64,000 nucleotides of DNA, taken from positions 62,001 to 126,000 of the forward strand of contig CP115556.1 in the NCBI GenBank assembly GCA_030168595.1, in the 5' to 3' direction. Below are positions 44,340 to 53,460 of this stretch, in pieces; the stretch's first letter is position 1, and every line of letters starts with the position of its first letter. The position numbers were made by a program, and so were the translations under genes. The notes below the pieces were generated by a model that saw nothing but the letters and a program-made list of their open reading frames with translations, did no database searches and was not told the origin of the DNA. Source of the DNA: Methanomassiliicoccales archaeon LGM-DZ1 (GTDB lineage Archaea; Thermoplasmatota; Thermoplasmata; Methanomassiliicoccales; Methanomethylophilaceae).

Positions 44340-45734
44340 ATGGCCGAGAGACTGACCGTTACGCAGCTCAACGAACGTGTGCACAGCATGCTGAGCTCCT
44401 CCAAGGACCTCAACGGAGTGTGGCTGCTCGGCGAGATCTCCGGTCTGAAGAGGTCCCCGCAGGGGCATTATTATTTCACGGTCAAGGACCAGGGCAGCAA
44501 CATCCCGGCCGCCCTCTTCAGGGGATCGAGGAGCAGGATAGATTTCGAGCCTGCCGACTCCATGAAGGTGGAGGCGTTCGGCCATGTGGACCTCTACGTC
44601 CCCTACGGTAGGTACCAGTTCATCGTCGAGATGATGAAGCGCTCGGGGATCGGGGAACTGTACCAGAAGTACGAGGAGCTGAGGAAGAAGCTGGATTCCG
44701 AGGGGCTCTTTTCCAGGCCTAAGCGCCCGCTCCCCAGATACCCCAAGGTCATAGGCGTCGTCACCTCGCCGACCGGGGCGGTCATACACGATATCATCGT
44801 CACCACTGGGAGGAGGTATCCGGCGGACATCCTGCTCGCCCCCGTCCAGGTCCAGGGCGAGGGCGCGGCCGAGGACATCGTCCGGGGGATCGAGCTGATC
44901 AACAGGGTGGGCGCCGATGTCCTGATAGTCGGGAGGGGAGGAGGGTCCATCGAGGACCTCTGGGCGTTCAATGAGGAGCCCGTCGTCAGGGCGATAGCCG
45001 CCTCCCGCATCCCCGTCATCTCGTCCGTCGGCCATGAGACCGACACCACGCTCGCGGATTTCGCGGCCGATGTCCGCGCCGCCACCCCGACAGCGGCAGC
45101 CGAGCTCGCTGTCCGCGACAAATCGGAGATCCTGCGCGAGCTGGAGGACGACGCCGCCCGCCTCAGCAAGGCCATCCAGATGAAGCTGGGGCACATGGAG
45201 TCGGACCTGGGCCTGCTGAACGCGAAACTGGACCCCGGGCGCATGGAGGAGCGCACGGCCATGCTGGGCCTGAAGATCGACGAGCTGGCATCGAGATGCG
45301 CCCGCGCACTGTCCCAGAAGGTCGCGGACATGCGCAGGAGGCTCTCCGATGCGGATGCCGCCCTCCGCCCCGCCCTGGCGGCCGAGACGGCGGCCAAGAG
45401 GAAGATGCTGACCGACCTCTGCGGAGGCATCGACAGGGACATGTCGTCCGCGCTGGCGGGCGCCAGGCTCAGGCTGGAGTCGCTGTCCGCCCGGGCGGCC
45501 CCCGCCGGGAGGAAGGCCCTGGACGCCGCTTCCGCCCTCCTGTCGGGAACATCGGCGAAACTGGACGCGCTGAACCCGTACTCGGTGCTCGACAGGGGCT
45601 ACAGCATAGTGACGTCCGCTAACGGCAGGGCGGTGTCCTCCGTAAGGGACATAGAAACCGGGTCTTCCGTCACCATCCGCATGAGGGACGGCAGGGCGGA
45701 GGCCGAGATCACAAGGAAAGAGGAATCGATATGA
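44340..45734 (+). CDS. xseA: Exodeoxyribonuclease VII large subunit
   Basis: At 464 residues it has an N-terminal OB fold (GVWLLGEISGLKRS, GHYYFTVKD), the catalytic domain with GVVTSPTGAVIHDI, GRGGGSIEDLWAFNEE and SVGHETDTTLADFAAD, and a long coiled-coil tail with the final DRGYSIV motif. ExoVII degrades single-stranded DNA from both ends. Start ATG 44340 lies about 28 nt after a TATA-like TTTTAATA; longer upstream frames are not native. It overlaps xseB by 4 bp. This is a bacterial-type enzyme, present in only some archaea. Confidence 0.95.
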   Translation: MAERLTVTQLNERVHSMLSSSKDLNGVWLLGEISGLKRSPQGHYYFTVKDQGSNIPAALFRGSRSRIDFEPADSMKVEAFGHVDLYVPYGRYQFIVEMMKRSGIGELYQKYEELRKKLDSEGLFSRPKRPLPRYPKVIGVVTSPTGAVIHDIIVTTGRRYPADILLAPVQVQGEGAAEDIVRGIELINRVGADVLIVGRGGGSIEDLWAFNEEPVVRAIAASRIPVISSVGHETDTTLADFAADVRAATPTAAAELAVRDKSEILRELEDDAARLSKAIQMKLGHMESDLGLLNAKLDPGRMEERTAMLGLKIDELASRCARALSQKVADMRRRLSDADAALRPALAAETAAKRKMLTDLCGGIDRDMSSALAGARLRLESLSARAAPAGRKALDAASALLSGTSAKLDALNPYSVLDRGYSIVTSANGRAVSSVRDIETGSSVTIRMRDGRAEAEITRKEESI

Positions 45735-46000
45735 GCGGAGAAGAGAAAGTTCAGGAGCAGGGCGCGGAGATCGGTCAGATGTCCTTCGAGGACAGCATGA
45801 AGGAGCTGGAGGACCTCGTCAAGCAGCTGGAGAGCGGGCAGCTCGATCTCGACAAGAGTCTCGAGGTCTACGAAAGGGCCACCGCGCTCAGGGACCACTG
45901 CAGGAAGATCCTCGATGAGTCGGAGCGCAAGGTCCAGAAGATCATGCAGAACGGCAGGAAAGAGGACTTCGAGGACGAGCAGCGACGGCTCGATCAATAA
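45731..46000 (+). CDS. xseB: Exodeoxyribonuclease VII small subunit
   Basis: The 89-residue protein has the XseB signature FEDSMKELEDLVKQLESGQL followed by DLDKSLEVYERATALRDHCR, two helices that wrap the large subunit. ATG 45731 overlaps the xseA stop (ATGA). It ends 11 nt before the convergent DUF4435 gene. Confidence 0.95.
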   Translation: MSGEEKVQEQGAEIGQMSFEDSMKELEDLVKQLESGQLDLDKSLEVYERATALRDHCRKILDESERKVQKIMQNGRKEDFEDEQRRLDQ

Positions 46001-46011
46001 GGGTTCCGGGA

Positions 46012-46878
46012 TCAGATGTGCCAGAGATCGATCTTGTGATCCTCGCACCATTTTCCGGACTCGCGGTAGAGCCTGCTCTCCTTGAAGTACGATGGCCCGT
46101 ACGCCAGGCGGATGGCCCCGCCGAGCTCCCCCTCCCTGATGTGCGACGCATTGTAGGAGCCGAAGCTCTCCCTGAGGGCCATGGCGAGGACGGCGACGGC
46201 GTCATGCCCGCGGACGGCCTGCCAGAGGTCGTTCTCCATGGACTTCTGCATCGCCCTGACCTGATCGGCTATGGCGTTCTTGGGATACATCTGCCCCATG
46301 GACTGCGAGTAGACCTCCGATACCATCCTGGGTATGTCGTTCTCAAGCGTCTTGGGGTTGATGAACCTCGAATGGTCGAGGTCCTTGAAGTTCAGGTTCA
46401 TGCCCTTCTTGTAGGAGATGTACATGAGGATGCAGACGGGGCCGGCGGCCTTGGCGAGGGCGTCGGATATCTTCCCGTGCCTGTTCTCGAACGCCTTGAT
46501 CTTCTCCTGGTCCCCGTATTCCGCCAGCACGTCCTGGAGCGCCCCGGAGCACAGGGCGGTGGATTCCATGTCGTTGCGGTCGGTCAGGAAGACCTGGGGG
46601 ACGCAGCGCCTGTTGAGCAGGCGGTCCAGGTCGGCATCGGCAATCCCGATGACGCGGCCGTCGCGCCTCTTCGTCTGGCACTCCACCACCGAATGGCGCA
46701 CGTTGTCCTTCGAATGGGCGATGATTATCCTCACATGCACAGGGTCGGCGAACTTGGAGTACAGGCGGCTGTCGGTGACGCCCTCCACCACGAGGAACGT
46801 GCCCCCGAACACCGAGCGCATCATCGAGATCTCATTGGCGATGTCGCTCGCTGTGACATCGTCGCGCAAATCCCTCAT
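46012..46878 (-). CDS. DUF4435 (TOPRIM-like) protein, AriB-like
   Basis: The 288-residue protein has TOPRIM acidic motifs: FLVVEGVTDSRLYSKF with the conserved Glu, and GRVIGIADADLDRLL with the DxD. DUF4435 is the nuclease partner in PARIS (AriB) and in OLD-type two-gene systems, where it is held by an ABC ATPase and cuts nucleic acid, for example host tRNA, on triggering. Here its start overlaps the stop of the ATPase gene (ATGA). The family is inferred from motifs and pairing. A defence role is likely but untested. Confidence 0.75.
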   Translation of the reverse strand: MRDLRDDVTASDIANEISMMRSVFGGTFLVVEGVTDSRLYSKFADPVHVRIIIAHSKDNVRHSVVECQTKRRDGRVIGIADADLDRLLNRRCVPQVFLTDRNDMESTALCSGALQDVLAEYGDQEKIKAFENRHGKISDALAKAAGPVCILMYISYKKGMNLNFKDLDHSRFINPKTLENDIPRMVSEVYSQSMGQMYPKNAIADQVRAMQKSMENDLWQAVRGHDAVAVLAMALRESFGSYNASHIREGELGGAIRLAYGPSYFKESRLYRESGKWCEDHKIDLWHI

Positions 46879-47909
46879 TCCTTAGCCCTCAGCTCGACGG
46901 CCAGGTCCCAGTCGTCGTGTATGACCGAAGGGGCATGCGTGGCGACTATCATCTGCAGGTTCCTGACGCGGGTGATGTCGGCGAAGATCTTCCCCAGCTG
47001 CTGCTGCCAGGACACGTGCAGGGAGACCTCGGGCTCGTCGATGATCGCGAGGTAGCCCGGCCCTGCCCTGAAGAGCAGCAGGTAGAACATGATCAGTATC
47101 TGCTTCTCGCCCGAGGAGAACTTCGACAGGGGGACGATGGTGCCGGTGCGGTCCATCCTGGCCTCGAAGAAGCCCTTCTCGTTGATGGTCACGGTCTTGT
47201 TGACGTAGATGTTGTTGACTATGTCGCGGTAGACGATGAGGCTCTCGGCGAAGCCGTAGTACTTGTCGACGTACTGCTTCAGGGAGAGGGCGAGCTTCCT
47301 GTAGTCCGCGCGGTACTGCGATATCTCGTACCTGCTCGGAGGGAACCTGTACCCTGCGGGGATCTGGGGCCCGAACCCGGCGCCCTTGATGAAATCGATT
47401 TTCGCTTCCAGGTCGCGGAAGAGGCTGTCGAGCTCGGCATCGGAGATCTCCGCGCCGCTGTCCTGCGCCGGCGAGAGCGCGGAATCGGCGATCGCCTTCT
47501 GGATGTTCTCGGAGAGCTCTCTCATGTAGACCATCAGGCTGGGGATCACATGCCCCTCGCCGTCCTCGGAGTACGCGCGGTCGGGCCCGATGTAGAGGCA
47601 TTTCATGATTCCGCGCAGGTCCGCGAGCCCGATCTCCTCCTCGACCTCGCTCCTCTGGGCCAGGATGTTGAGCTCCTGGTTGTTGTTCTCGACGATGATG
47701 TTGGTCCCGCCGTCGAACATGAGGTCCATCCTCTCGAAGGGGACGGTCCTCACCTCCTCGAGGTTCCCGTTCAGGACGTTACTGACCATCCTCATGACGG
47801 TGGATTTCCCTATCCCGTTCTGGGAGTGGATGTACGTCAGCCTGCCCTTGAGCTCGATCTCGTAATCGAACTCGTTGAACAACTTGTAGATGATTATCTT
47901 CGAGAGCAA
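46875..47909 (-). CDS. ABC-type AAA ATPase (AAA_15/AAA_21), AriA-like, TTG start
   Basis: The 344-residue protein has Walker A HSQNGIGKSTVM (about residues 29-40), an ABC-like signature KFSSGEKQILIM, Walker B YLAIIDEPEVSLH and H-loop VATHAPSVIH, with a helical insertion between. This is the SMC/OLD-like ATPase of defence systems. The start is TTG 47909, preceded by GGAGGAGGG, so translation initiation is SD-led; a TATA-like TTATAAT lies about 45 nt upstream. It is the first gene of the pair with DUF4435. At 344 residues it is shorter than my recollection of known AriA proteins. Confidence 0.78.
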   Translation of the reverse strand: MLSKIIIYKLFNEFDYEIELKGRLTYIHSQNGIGKSTVMRMVSNVLNGNLEEVRTVPFERMDLMFDGGTNIIVENNNQELNILAQRSEVEEEIGLADLRGIMKCLYIGPDRAYSEDGEGHVIPSLMVYMRELSENIQKAIADSALSPAQDSGAEISDAELDSLFRDLEAKIDFIKGAGFGPQIPAGYRFPPSRYEISQYRADYRKLALSLKQYVDKYYGFAESLIVYRDIVNNIYVNKTVTINEKGFFEARMDRTGTIVPLSKFSSGEKQILIMFYLLLFRAGPGYLAIIDEPEVSLHVSWQQQLGKIFADITRVRNLQMIVATHAPSVIHDDWDLAVELRAKE

Positions 47910-47966
47910 CTCCGTCCCTCCTCCTTCGTCTTCCCAATCGTTTCTTCCGTATTATAACTTGAGTGA

Positions 47967-49346
47967 TTACTTCCGGGTCTGGTCAGGACCGGCATCCCCG
48001 TTCCCGTCCGCAGGTCCGCTCCCCGTATCCTTCGGGCCGTACCCCTCCTCGCTGAGGCTCCGGAAGAGGCCCATCGAGCGCATCTCATCCCTCACGGCAT
48101 CGGCGCGGGCGCGGTCCCTGTCCTGGAGGTAGACGAGGTATGTGGTGCCGACCATCATGAAAATGTCCCTGGCGGCCCTCTCGCAGAAGGCATTGTCCCT
48201 GAGGATGGTGTAGGCGTGCTCGAGGTCATCCGGGTCGAGCTCCCCGTCGCCTTTGCGGAGGGAATGGTAGAAGTAGGCCAGGGCTACGCGTTCGTCGGGG
48301 AGGTCGCTCTCCTCCTTCTTCGGAAGGAAATCGATGAGCTCTTCCATGCGCTTCCTGCTCTCGGGGATGAGGTCGGGGTCGGAATCGGCGGCTATCCTCG
48401 CGAACATGAGGATCCCGTCGCCGTATTGCTTCGGGTCCGTGCCCCTGAGCGATTCCGAGGTGCGCAGCAGCTTCTTGGCGTATTCCCTCCCCTTGCCCGG
48501 GTTGCCGGCGGAGTAGGCGGTCTGGGAGCAGACATGCAGGCAGTGCAGGAGATCGGCGGTGCGCTCTTCGGAAGGGGAGGCGGCCATGGCCGCTTCCGCG
48601 CATCCGGCCGCCTTCCTGGCCGCCGCGAAGGCCTGCTTCATCTTCCCTTTCATGGCATAGAACGATGTCATGGCATCGTAGACGTTCACGGCCGCCGGGA
48701 TCGATCCGCGGTAGGCCCTGCCGCCGCTCTTCTCGATCTCGTCGGCCATCGCGCGGATCGCGGCGTCCCCGTCAGGTTTCCCGACCGACGTGTCGAACGC
48801 GTACTCCACCCTCAGCGCCGCCGCGTCCTCGGAGTCGGACTGCTCGGCATGCTCGAGGGCCCCGCCGTAGATCTTCGCGGCGGCGTCGCTGTCCCCGTTC
48901 CAATCCATGATCCTGCCTGCAGTGAACGCGGCCGATATCCCGATGTCGCGGACCTCCGGCGTCAGCGGATCCGTATTGAAGGCCTCCTCCTCGATCGTCA
49001 GGCATTCCGACACCGCTTCCCTTTCGCGCTCGTCGTCCCTGAGGGCCTCGGCGACCTTCAGGCGGGCCCGCAGTCCCTCGCTTCCGGTCAGGCCGCGCGC
49101 CGCTTCCCTGAGCGAGTAGACCTTCATCGAGGGCTCGTACACGGACCCGTCGGATAGGGTCAGCCGGCGGTCGCCGGTCGGGAGGATCCTGTACACGACC
49201 GGGGTCGTGCCGCACTCGGGGCAGTGCGCGGCGGCGGAGACGGCCTCCCCCGTCAGGGAGTGCACCACCCTGAGCTTGCAGGCCTTCCCGCACACGGGGC
49301 ATCTGGCTTCGACGGTGGTCTCGACGGAGCGTTCGGCTTCGGTCAT
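47967..49346 (-). CDS. Zinc-ribbon protein with TPR-like helical repeats
   Basis: The 459-residue protein begins with a four-Cys zinc ribbon (ARCPVCGKACK and AHCPECGTTP) and a short basic/hydrophobic linker. The rest is alpha-helical and Ala-rich, with repeat-like helix pairs such as AAAKIYGGALEHAEQS and VYDAMTSFYAMKGKMKQAF typical of TPR scaffolds. No catalytic motif or membrane segment is seen. It diverges from another TPR-like protein at 49422. Function is unknown. Confidence 0.7.
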   Translation of the reverse strand: MTEAERSVETTVEARCPVCGKACKLRVVHSLTGEAVSAAAHCPECGTTPVVYRILPTGDRRLTLSDGSVYEPSMKVYSLREAARGLTGSEGLRARLKVAEALRDDEREREAVSECLTIEEEAFNTDPLTPEVRDIGISAAFTAGRIMDWNGDSDAAAKIYGGALEHAEQSDSEDAAALRVEYAFDTSVGKPDGDAAIRAMADEIEKSGGRAYRGSIPAAVNVYDAMTSFYAMKGKMKQAFAAARKAAGCAEAAMAASPSEERTADLLHCLHVCSQTAYSAGNPGKGREYAKKLLRTSESLRGTDPKQYGDGILMFARIAADSDPDLIPESRKRMEELIDFLPKKEESDLPDERVALAYFYHSLRKGDGELDPDDLEHAYTILRDNAFCERAARDIFMMVGTTYLVYLQDRDRARADAVRDEMRSMGLFRSLSEEGYGPKDTGSGPADGNGDAGPDQTRK

Positions 49347-49421
49347 GCCCGATGATATGAGGGGTGCGTTTAACCTCTTTTCGGGCGGATTAATATAATC
49401 CCGGCTGTGTCGGGGGAGACG

Positions 49422-50261
49422 ATGGACAACTCAGAGGCCCTGAAGGCGATAGGACAGAACATAAAGGACGAGAAGAACGATGAAGCGGCCCTGCAGATCA
49501 TGGACCTGGCCTCGAGGAACCAGGACGATCCCATGCTGCTGCTCACCTGCTGCTCCATGCTCAGGACCGTCGGCGACGAGAAGGATTACCCGTCCGTCCT
49601 CTCGGTCCTCATGTCCCATCTCCCCGACGACCCCGAGAAGCGCTACCAGGTGGCCGCCGGCCTGATCTCCCTGGGCAGCCTGAGGGACGCAGAGGAGGCC
49701 CTCGCCCCGCTCGAGCCGTCCGACAAGGTCCTCAGGGCCCGCGCCGCCGTCCAGCACGGCCTCGGAAGGCACGAGGAGGCGCTCTCCACCCTGGCCGGCA
49801 TGGGCAGGCTCGGGGAGGTCGACCGCGTCCTCAAGGTCCAGGCCCTGGGGTCCCTCGGCAGGCATGACGAGGCGATCGCCGAGGCGGAGGACCTCCTGAA
49901 GATGAACGACTACATGTCCGGGAGGGCGTACATCTCGGCCCTCGTCCTCGCAGACCGGAGCAAGGATGCCGCCAAATACGCCCGCAGCAGGATGAAGCAG
50001 AAGGACGCCGACGGCTACGCGCTCATGGCGTTCTACTCCTGGCTCAACGGCAACTCCACCGCATGCGGGGCGTTCTCGTCCAAGGCCCTCCAGCTGAGCG
50101 AGCGCCACATCGGCGCGCTCGAGACGTTCGGTTACGGCGCAGTGGACAAGGGTGCCATCTGGGAGGCCAAGGTGGCCGCCGGCGCCATCAACGAGGCCGA
50201 GCCCGGGAACCCCGCCGTCTTCCGCATCCTCGCGATGTGCAGGGAGAAGGAGAAGGAGTGA
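49422..50261 (+). CDS. TPR-type helical repeat protein
   Basis: From ATG 49422 (MDNSEALKAIG) the protein has 279 residues arranged in helix pairs, with SLRDAEEALAPLEP, GRHEEALSTLAGMG and GRHDEAIAEAEDLL showing the TPR-like G-x2-x-EA pattern. GGGGGAGA lies 4 nt before this ATG; GTG 49407 would add five residues. A TATA-like TTAATATAAT lies upstream. No family-specific function is recognised; it converges with trkH. Confidence 0.7.
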   Translation: MDNSEALKAIGQNIKDEKNDEAALQIMDLASRNQDDPMLLLTCCSMLRTVGDEKDYPSVLSVLMSHLPDDPEKRYQVAAGLISLGSLRDAEEALAPLEPSDKVLRARAAVQHGLGRHEEALSTLAGMGRLGEVDRVLKVQALGSLGRHDEAIAEAEDLLKMNDYMSGRAYISALVLADRSKDAAKYARSRMKQKDADGYALMAFYSWLNGNSTACGAFSSKALQLSERHIGALETFGYGAVDKGAIWEAKVAAGAINEAEPGNPAVFRILAMCREKEKE

Positions 50262-50276
50262 CCGGCTCCTCGGGCC

Positions 50277-51872
50277 TCATTTCCTGTCGTACCTGTCCGA
50301 CAGCCCCTGTATCTTGCGGATGTACTTGCGCCCGCTGACCTGGAAGTCGGCGGACAGCCTGACATCCGACCAGAAGGACCTGGTCAGCATTATGATGGCC
50401 ATGACCATCTCCATCCTTCCGAGCCACATGAGGGCGCACATCAGCGCTTTGGCGGCGGCCCCCAGCTCCTCGTAGCTGGTGAACGGGTTGAAGTGGCCGC
50501 TGCCGACGCCGGTGTTGGTGATGGCCGCCAGCACGGTCCCGAACGCGGTGTGGACGTCGTAACCCGGCTCGATGAGCATGAACACCGCCAGCCCGATCAG
50601 CATGACGATCAAGAAGAGGAAGATGGTGGATATGGCCGAGGTGATGGCCGAATTGTCCACATCGTTCCCGTCGACGCGGAGGGTGGAGACCATGCCGGGG
50701 TGTATGATCCTGCCCATGCCGGCCAGGACGTAGGACTTCATCGCCATCAGCCTGTGGATCTTGATACCTCCCGAGGTGGACCCGGACATGCCGCCGATGA
50801 ACTCGATGATGAGGAGCAGCATCATGGCCATCGCGGGCCACTGGGTATAATCGGTGATGGCGAACCCGGAGGTGGTCCCGGCGGCGACGACCGTGTAGGC
50901 CGCATGCCAGAGGGACTCCCCGATCTTCCCTAGGGTGTCGAAGGAGTACTCGGTCTCGCTCGATACGACGATGACGGACGTGATGATCACGGCGCAGGAT
51001 ACGAACCAGTAGACCATCGTCCTGAACTCGTTGCTGCTCCAGATGGAGCGGCGGTTCTTCTTGACCAGCGAGCGGAACAGGAGGTAGTAGTTGGTGGCCC
51101 CGAGGAACATGAACACCATGGTCGTGAACTGCACGGGGAAATCGTAGCTGGCCATGCTGTCCGCCCTCGGGAGGAGGCCTCCGGTCGGGATGTCGGAGAG
51201 GGAGATGCAGACCGATTCGAACGGGGAGACGCCCATGATCACCAGGAGGAAGATCTCGATCACCGTCAGCCAGGAGTACACGCGGATGAAGTTCCTGGCG
51301 CTCTTCCCGATCTTGGTGGTGTATCCTCCGGTGTCGGAGCCGGCGAACTCATTGGTGGAGAACCCCGCGCCCCCGACGCCCAGCATGGGCAGCAGGATGA
51401 CGTAGATGATGACGACCGTGATGCCTCCGGCCCATTCGACGACCGCCCTCCAGAGCAGGATGGAGCCGTCGACCGACTCCGGGTCGTCCAGGATCGTAGC
51501 GCCGGTGGTGGTGAACGCCGACACGGACTCGAACACTGAGTCCGCGATGCTCATGTCCGACAGCAGGAACGGCACGGAGATGATGGCGAACGACATGACC
51601 CAGATCTCCGTGATCAGCAGGATCCCCAGGGACGGGGACATCGACTTCTCGTTGGAGAAGAAGAGGTACATGAACAGCCCTCCTGCCAGGACGAACGGGC
51701 AGGGCATCAGGAACACGGTGGAGTCGTCCCCGATGAGCCAGGCGTACAGTCCGACGGTCAGGAGCGCGAACGCGAGGGCGGATGCGATCATCCCGAGGAC
51801 CTTGACGGTCCCGGACTCCCATCTCTGCAGGGATTTGATCCTGCGCCTCGCATTGTTCATGCTGATGTACAT
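50277..51872 (-). CDS. trkH: TrkH-type potassium transporter membrane subunit
   Basis: At 531 residues with 10 or more membrane segments, it shows the repeated M1-P-M2 plan of the Trk/Ktr superfamily. Pore-loop segments include TTTGATILDD, SDIPTGGLLPR, AAGTTSGFAITD and NTGVGSGHFNP, each with a selectivity-filter glycine, and the conserved loop GGMSGSTSGGIKIHR. It takes up K+ driven by membrane potential. It is 1 nt downstream of trkA, the regulatory subunit. Confidence 0.93.
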   Translation of the reverse strand: MYISMNNARRRIKSLQRWESGTVKVLGMIASALAFALLTVGLYAWLIGDDSTVFLMPCPFVLAGGLFMYLFFSNEKSMSPSLGILLITEIWVMSFAIISVPFLLSDMSIADSVFESVSAFTTTGATILDDPESVDGSILLWRAVVEWAGGITVVIIYVILLPMLGVGGAGFSTNEFAGSDTGGYTTKIGKSARNFIRVYSWLTVIEIFLLVIMGVSPFESVCISLSDIPTGGLLPRADSMASYDFPVQFTTMVFMFLGATNYYLLFRSLVKKNRRSIWSSNEFRTMVYWFVSCAVIITSVIVVSSETEYSFDTLGKIGESLWHAAYTVVAAGTTSGFAITDYTQWPAMAMMLLLIIEFIGGMSGSTSGGIKIHRLMAMKSYVLAGMGRIIHPGMVSTLRVDGNDVDNSAITSAISTIFLFLIVMLIGLAVFMLIEPGYDVHTAFGTVLAAITNTGVGSGHFNPFTSYEELGAAAKALMCALMWLGRMEMVMAIIMLTRSFWSDVRLSADFQVSGRKYIRKIQGLSDRYDRK

Positions 51873-51873
51873 T

Positions 51874-53223
51874 TCACGGCTCCGTGATCTTGTTGCCGAA
51901 CAGGTGCGACAGCCTGAGGGCGTTGGGCTTGTTGACGAATAACACGGCAGTGTCGCCCTCCTTGAAGACGTCCGACAGCCTCGGGAGGATCATCTTCCCC
52001 TCGCGGATGATGGCGGCGAGCCTGACCCCCTCGGGATAGGTCACGTCGCCCACGTACTTGCCGCGGACGGGCATGTCGCGGGCGATCTCAGTCCTGAGGA
52101 GGTAGTCGCCGGGGATCTCCATCTTGGTGTAGCCGGTGTCCTTCCCCTCGATCTCCATCAGGATGGTGCGGTAGATCTCGTTGGCGATCACGCTCCTGTA
52201 CCCGACGACGGACTCGATGCCGGCGTACCTGAAGATGCCGTCGTAGTCCTCGAGGGTGTAGATGGAGATGATCTTCCTGATGCCGAACCTCAGGGCGGTC
52301 ATGCTGGCCAGCAGGTTCCTCTCGTCCATGTCCGACACGGTGATGATGACATCGGCGCGGTCGACGTTCTCGGACTTCAGGAACACCGGGTCGACGGGGT
52401 TGCCGTTGACCACGATGGCCTCCCTGAGCCTCTTGGCGGCGTTCCTGCACGCCTCGAGGTCGGAATCGATGATCTTGACGAAGAACCTCTCTTGCATGGC
52501 CAGGAGCGCTTTCGCGACGCGTATCGCCAGGTTCCCGGCGCTGAGGATGACGACCTCGCGGGCCTCCTTCCTGACGCCGATCTTCTCGTTGACCTCGTCC
52601 ATCGCCCCCTGCATGCCCAGGACGCATACCCTGTCGCCCGCGCGGAGGTCGGCGGTGTCGACGTCGGTGATGACCGTGCTCCCCCGGTGGATGGCCATGA
52701 CGGTGCATCCTTCGGGCAGGTCGGCGGACATCACGGTCTTCCCCACGGCGTTCTGCCCGTCGGAGATGCGGAACGTCGCCAGGCAGAGCCCGCCCGAGAG
52801 ATGGTCGTAGGCGATCGCGTTCTCCATGTAGGTCAGGCGGATGATCTTGTCCGCTATTATGTCGGAAGGGGAGAGGATGAGGTCCGCGACATCGTTCCCG
52901 ATCACATAGTCGGAATCGCGGACGCAGGCGATGGTCCGTATCGAGGGCTTGATCCTCTTCGCCTCCATGCAGATGAAAAGGCAGACGGCGTCGTCGGAGA
53001 CGGCGGCGATGATGAGGTCGGCGGACACTCTCTCGATGGCCCCCTTCAGGACGTTGGGGTTGCTGCCGTCCTCTCTGAGGACGGATACCTGCAGGGAGTT
53101 CTTGGCGTTCTCAGTCCTGGCCGGGTCCTTGTCGATGATGAGGACATCGTTGTCCTTCTTGGCGGCCTGCGCCGATGCGAGCCCGACTTCGCCCGCACCG
53201 ACTATGATGACTTTCACATGCAT
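51874..53223 (-). CDS. trkA: TrkA potassium uptake regulatory protein, two RCK modules
   Basis: From ATG 53223 (MHVKVIIVGAGEVGL) the protein has 449 residues and two tandem TrkA_N/TrkA_C modules. The first nucleotide site is VGAGEVGLASAQAAKKD; the second starts VILSAGNLAIRVAKAL. The C-domains include LAAIIREGKMILP. It gates the TrkH pore in response to NAD(H) or ATP. A TATA-like CTATATAG element lies upstream near 53310. It diverges from hisD. Confidence 0.93.
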   Translation of the reverse strand: MHVKVIIVGAGEVGLASAQAAKKDNDVLIIDKDPARTENAKNSLQVSVLREDGSNPNVLKGAIERVSADLIIAAVSDDAVCLFICMEAKRIKPSIRTIACVRDSDYVIGNDVADLILSPSDIIADKIIRLTYMENAIAYDHLSGGLCLATFRISDGQNAVGKTVMSADLPEGCTVMAIHRGSTVITDVDTADLRAGDRVCVLGMQGAMDEVNEKIGVRKEAREVVILSAGNLAIRVAKALLAMQERFFVKIIDSDLEACRNAAKRLREAIVVNGNPVDPVFLKSENVDRADVIITVSDMDERNLLASMTALRFGIRKIISIYTLEDYDGIFRYAGIESVVGYRSVIANEIYRTILMEIEGKDTGYTKMEIPGDYLLRTEIARDMPVRGKYVGDVTYPEGVRLAAIIREGKMILPRLSDVFKEGDTAVLFVNKPNALRLSHLFGNKITEP

Positions 53224-53403
53224 TCGATGCGGTAATCCGATATTATCTTTGCCAGGGACGGAAAGCGCCCGCGGAGCCCGCCCGAGGCCCCTTCCGATGC
53301 GCTCGCCTATATAGCCGACGGAGCCCGATATAATGTACGTATCCGGATGCTGGCACATCCGGTTCCCGGTTCCGCCGGGACAGCAGACGGGGCCTCAGGG
53401 CCC

Positions 53404-53419
53404 GCGTACGCGCGTACGC
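53404..53419. promoter_or_regulatory. Tandem palindrome GCGTACGC x2 above the hisD promoter
   Basis: Two adjacent copies of GCGTACGC, each self-complementary, lie about 12 nt above a TATA-like TTATATTA (53431-53438) and about 40 nt before the hisD start. It looks like an operator. Confidence 0.4.
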
Positions 53420-53460
53420 TGCTGGGTAATTATATTAAATAGCGGGCCATAGGCGTCAGC

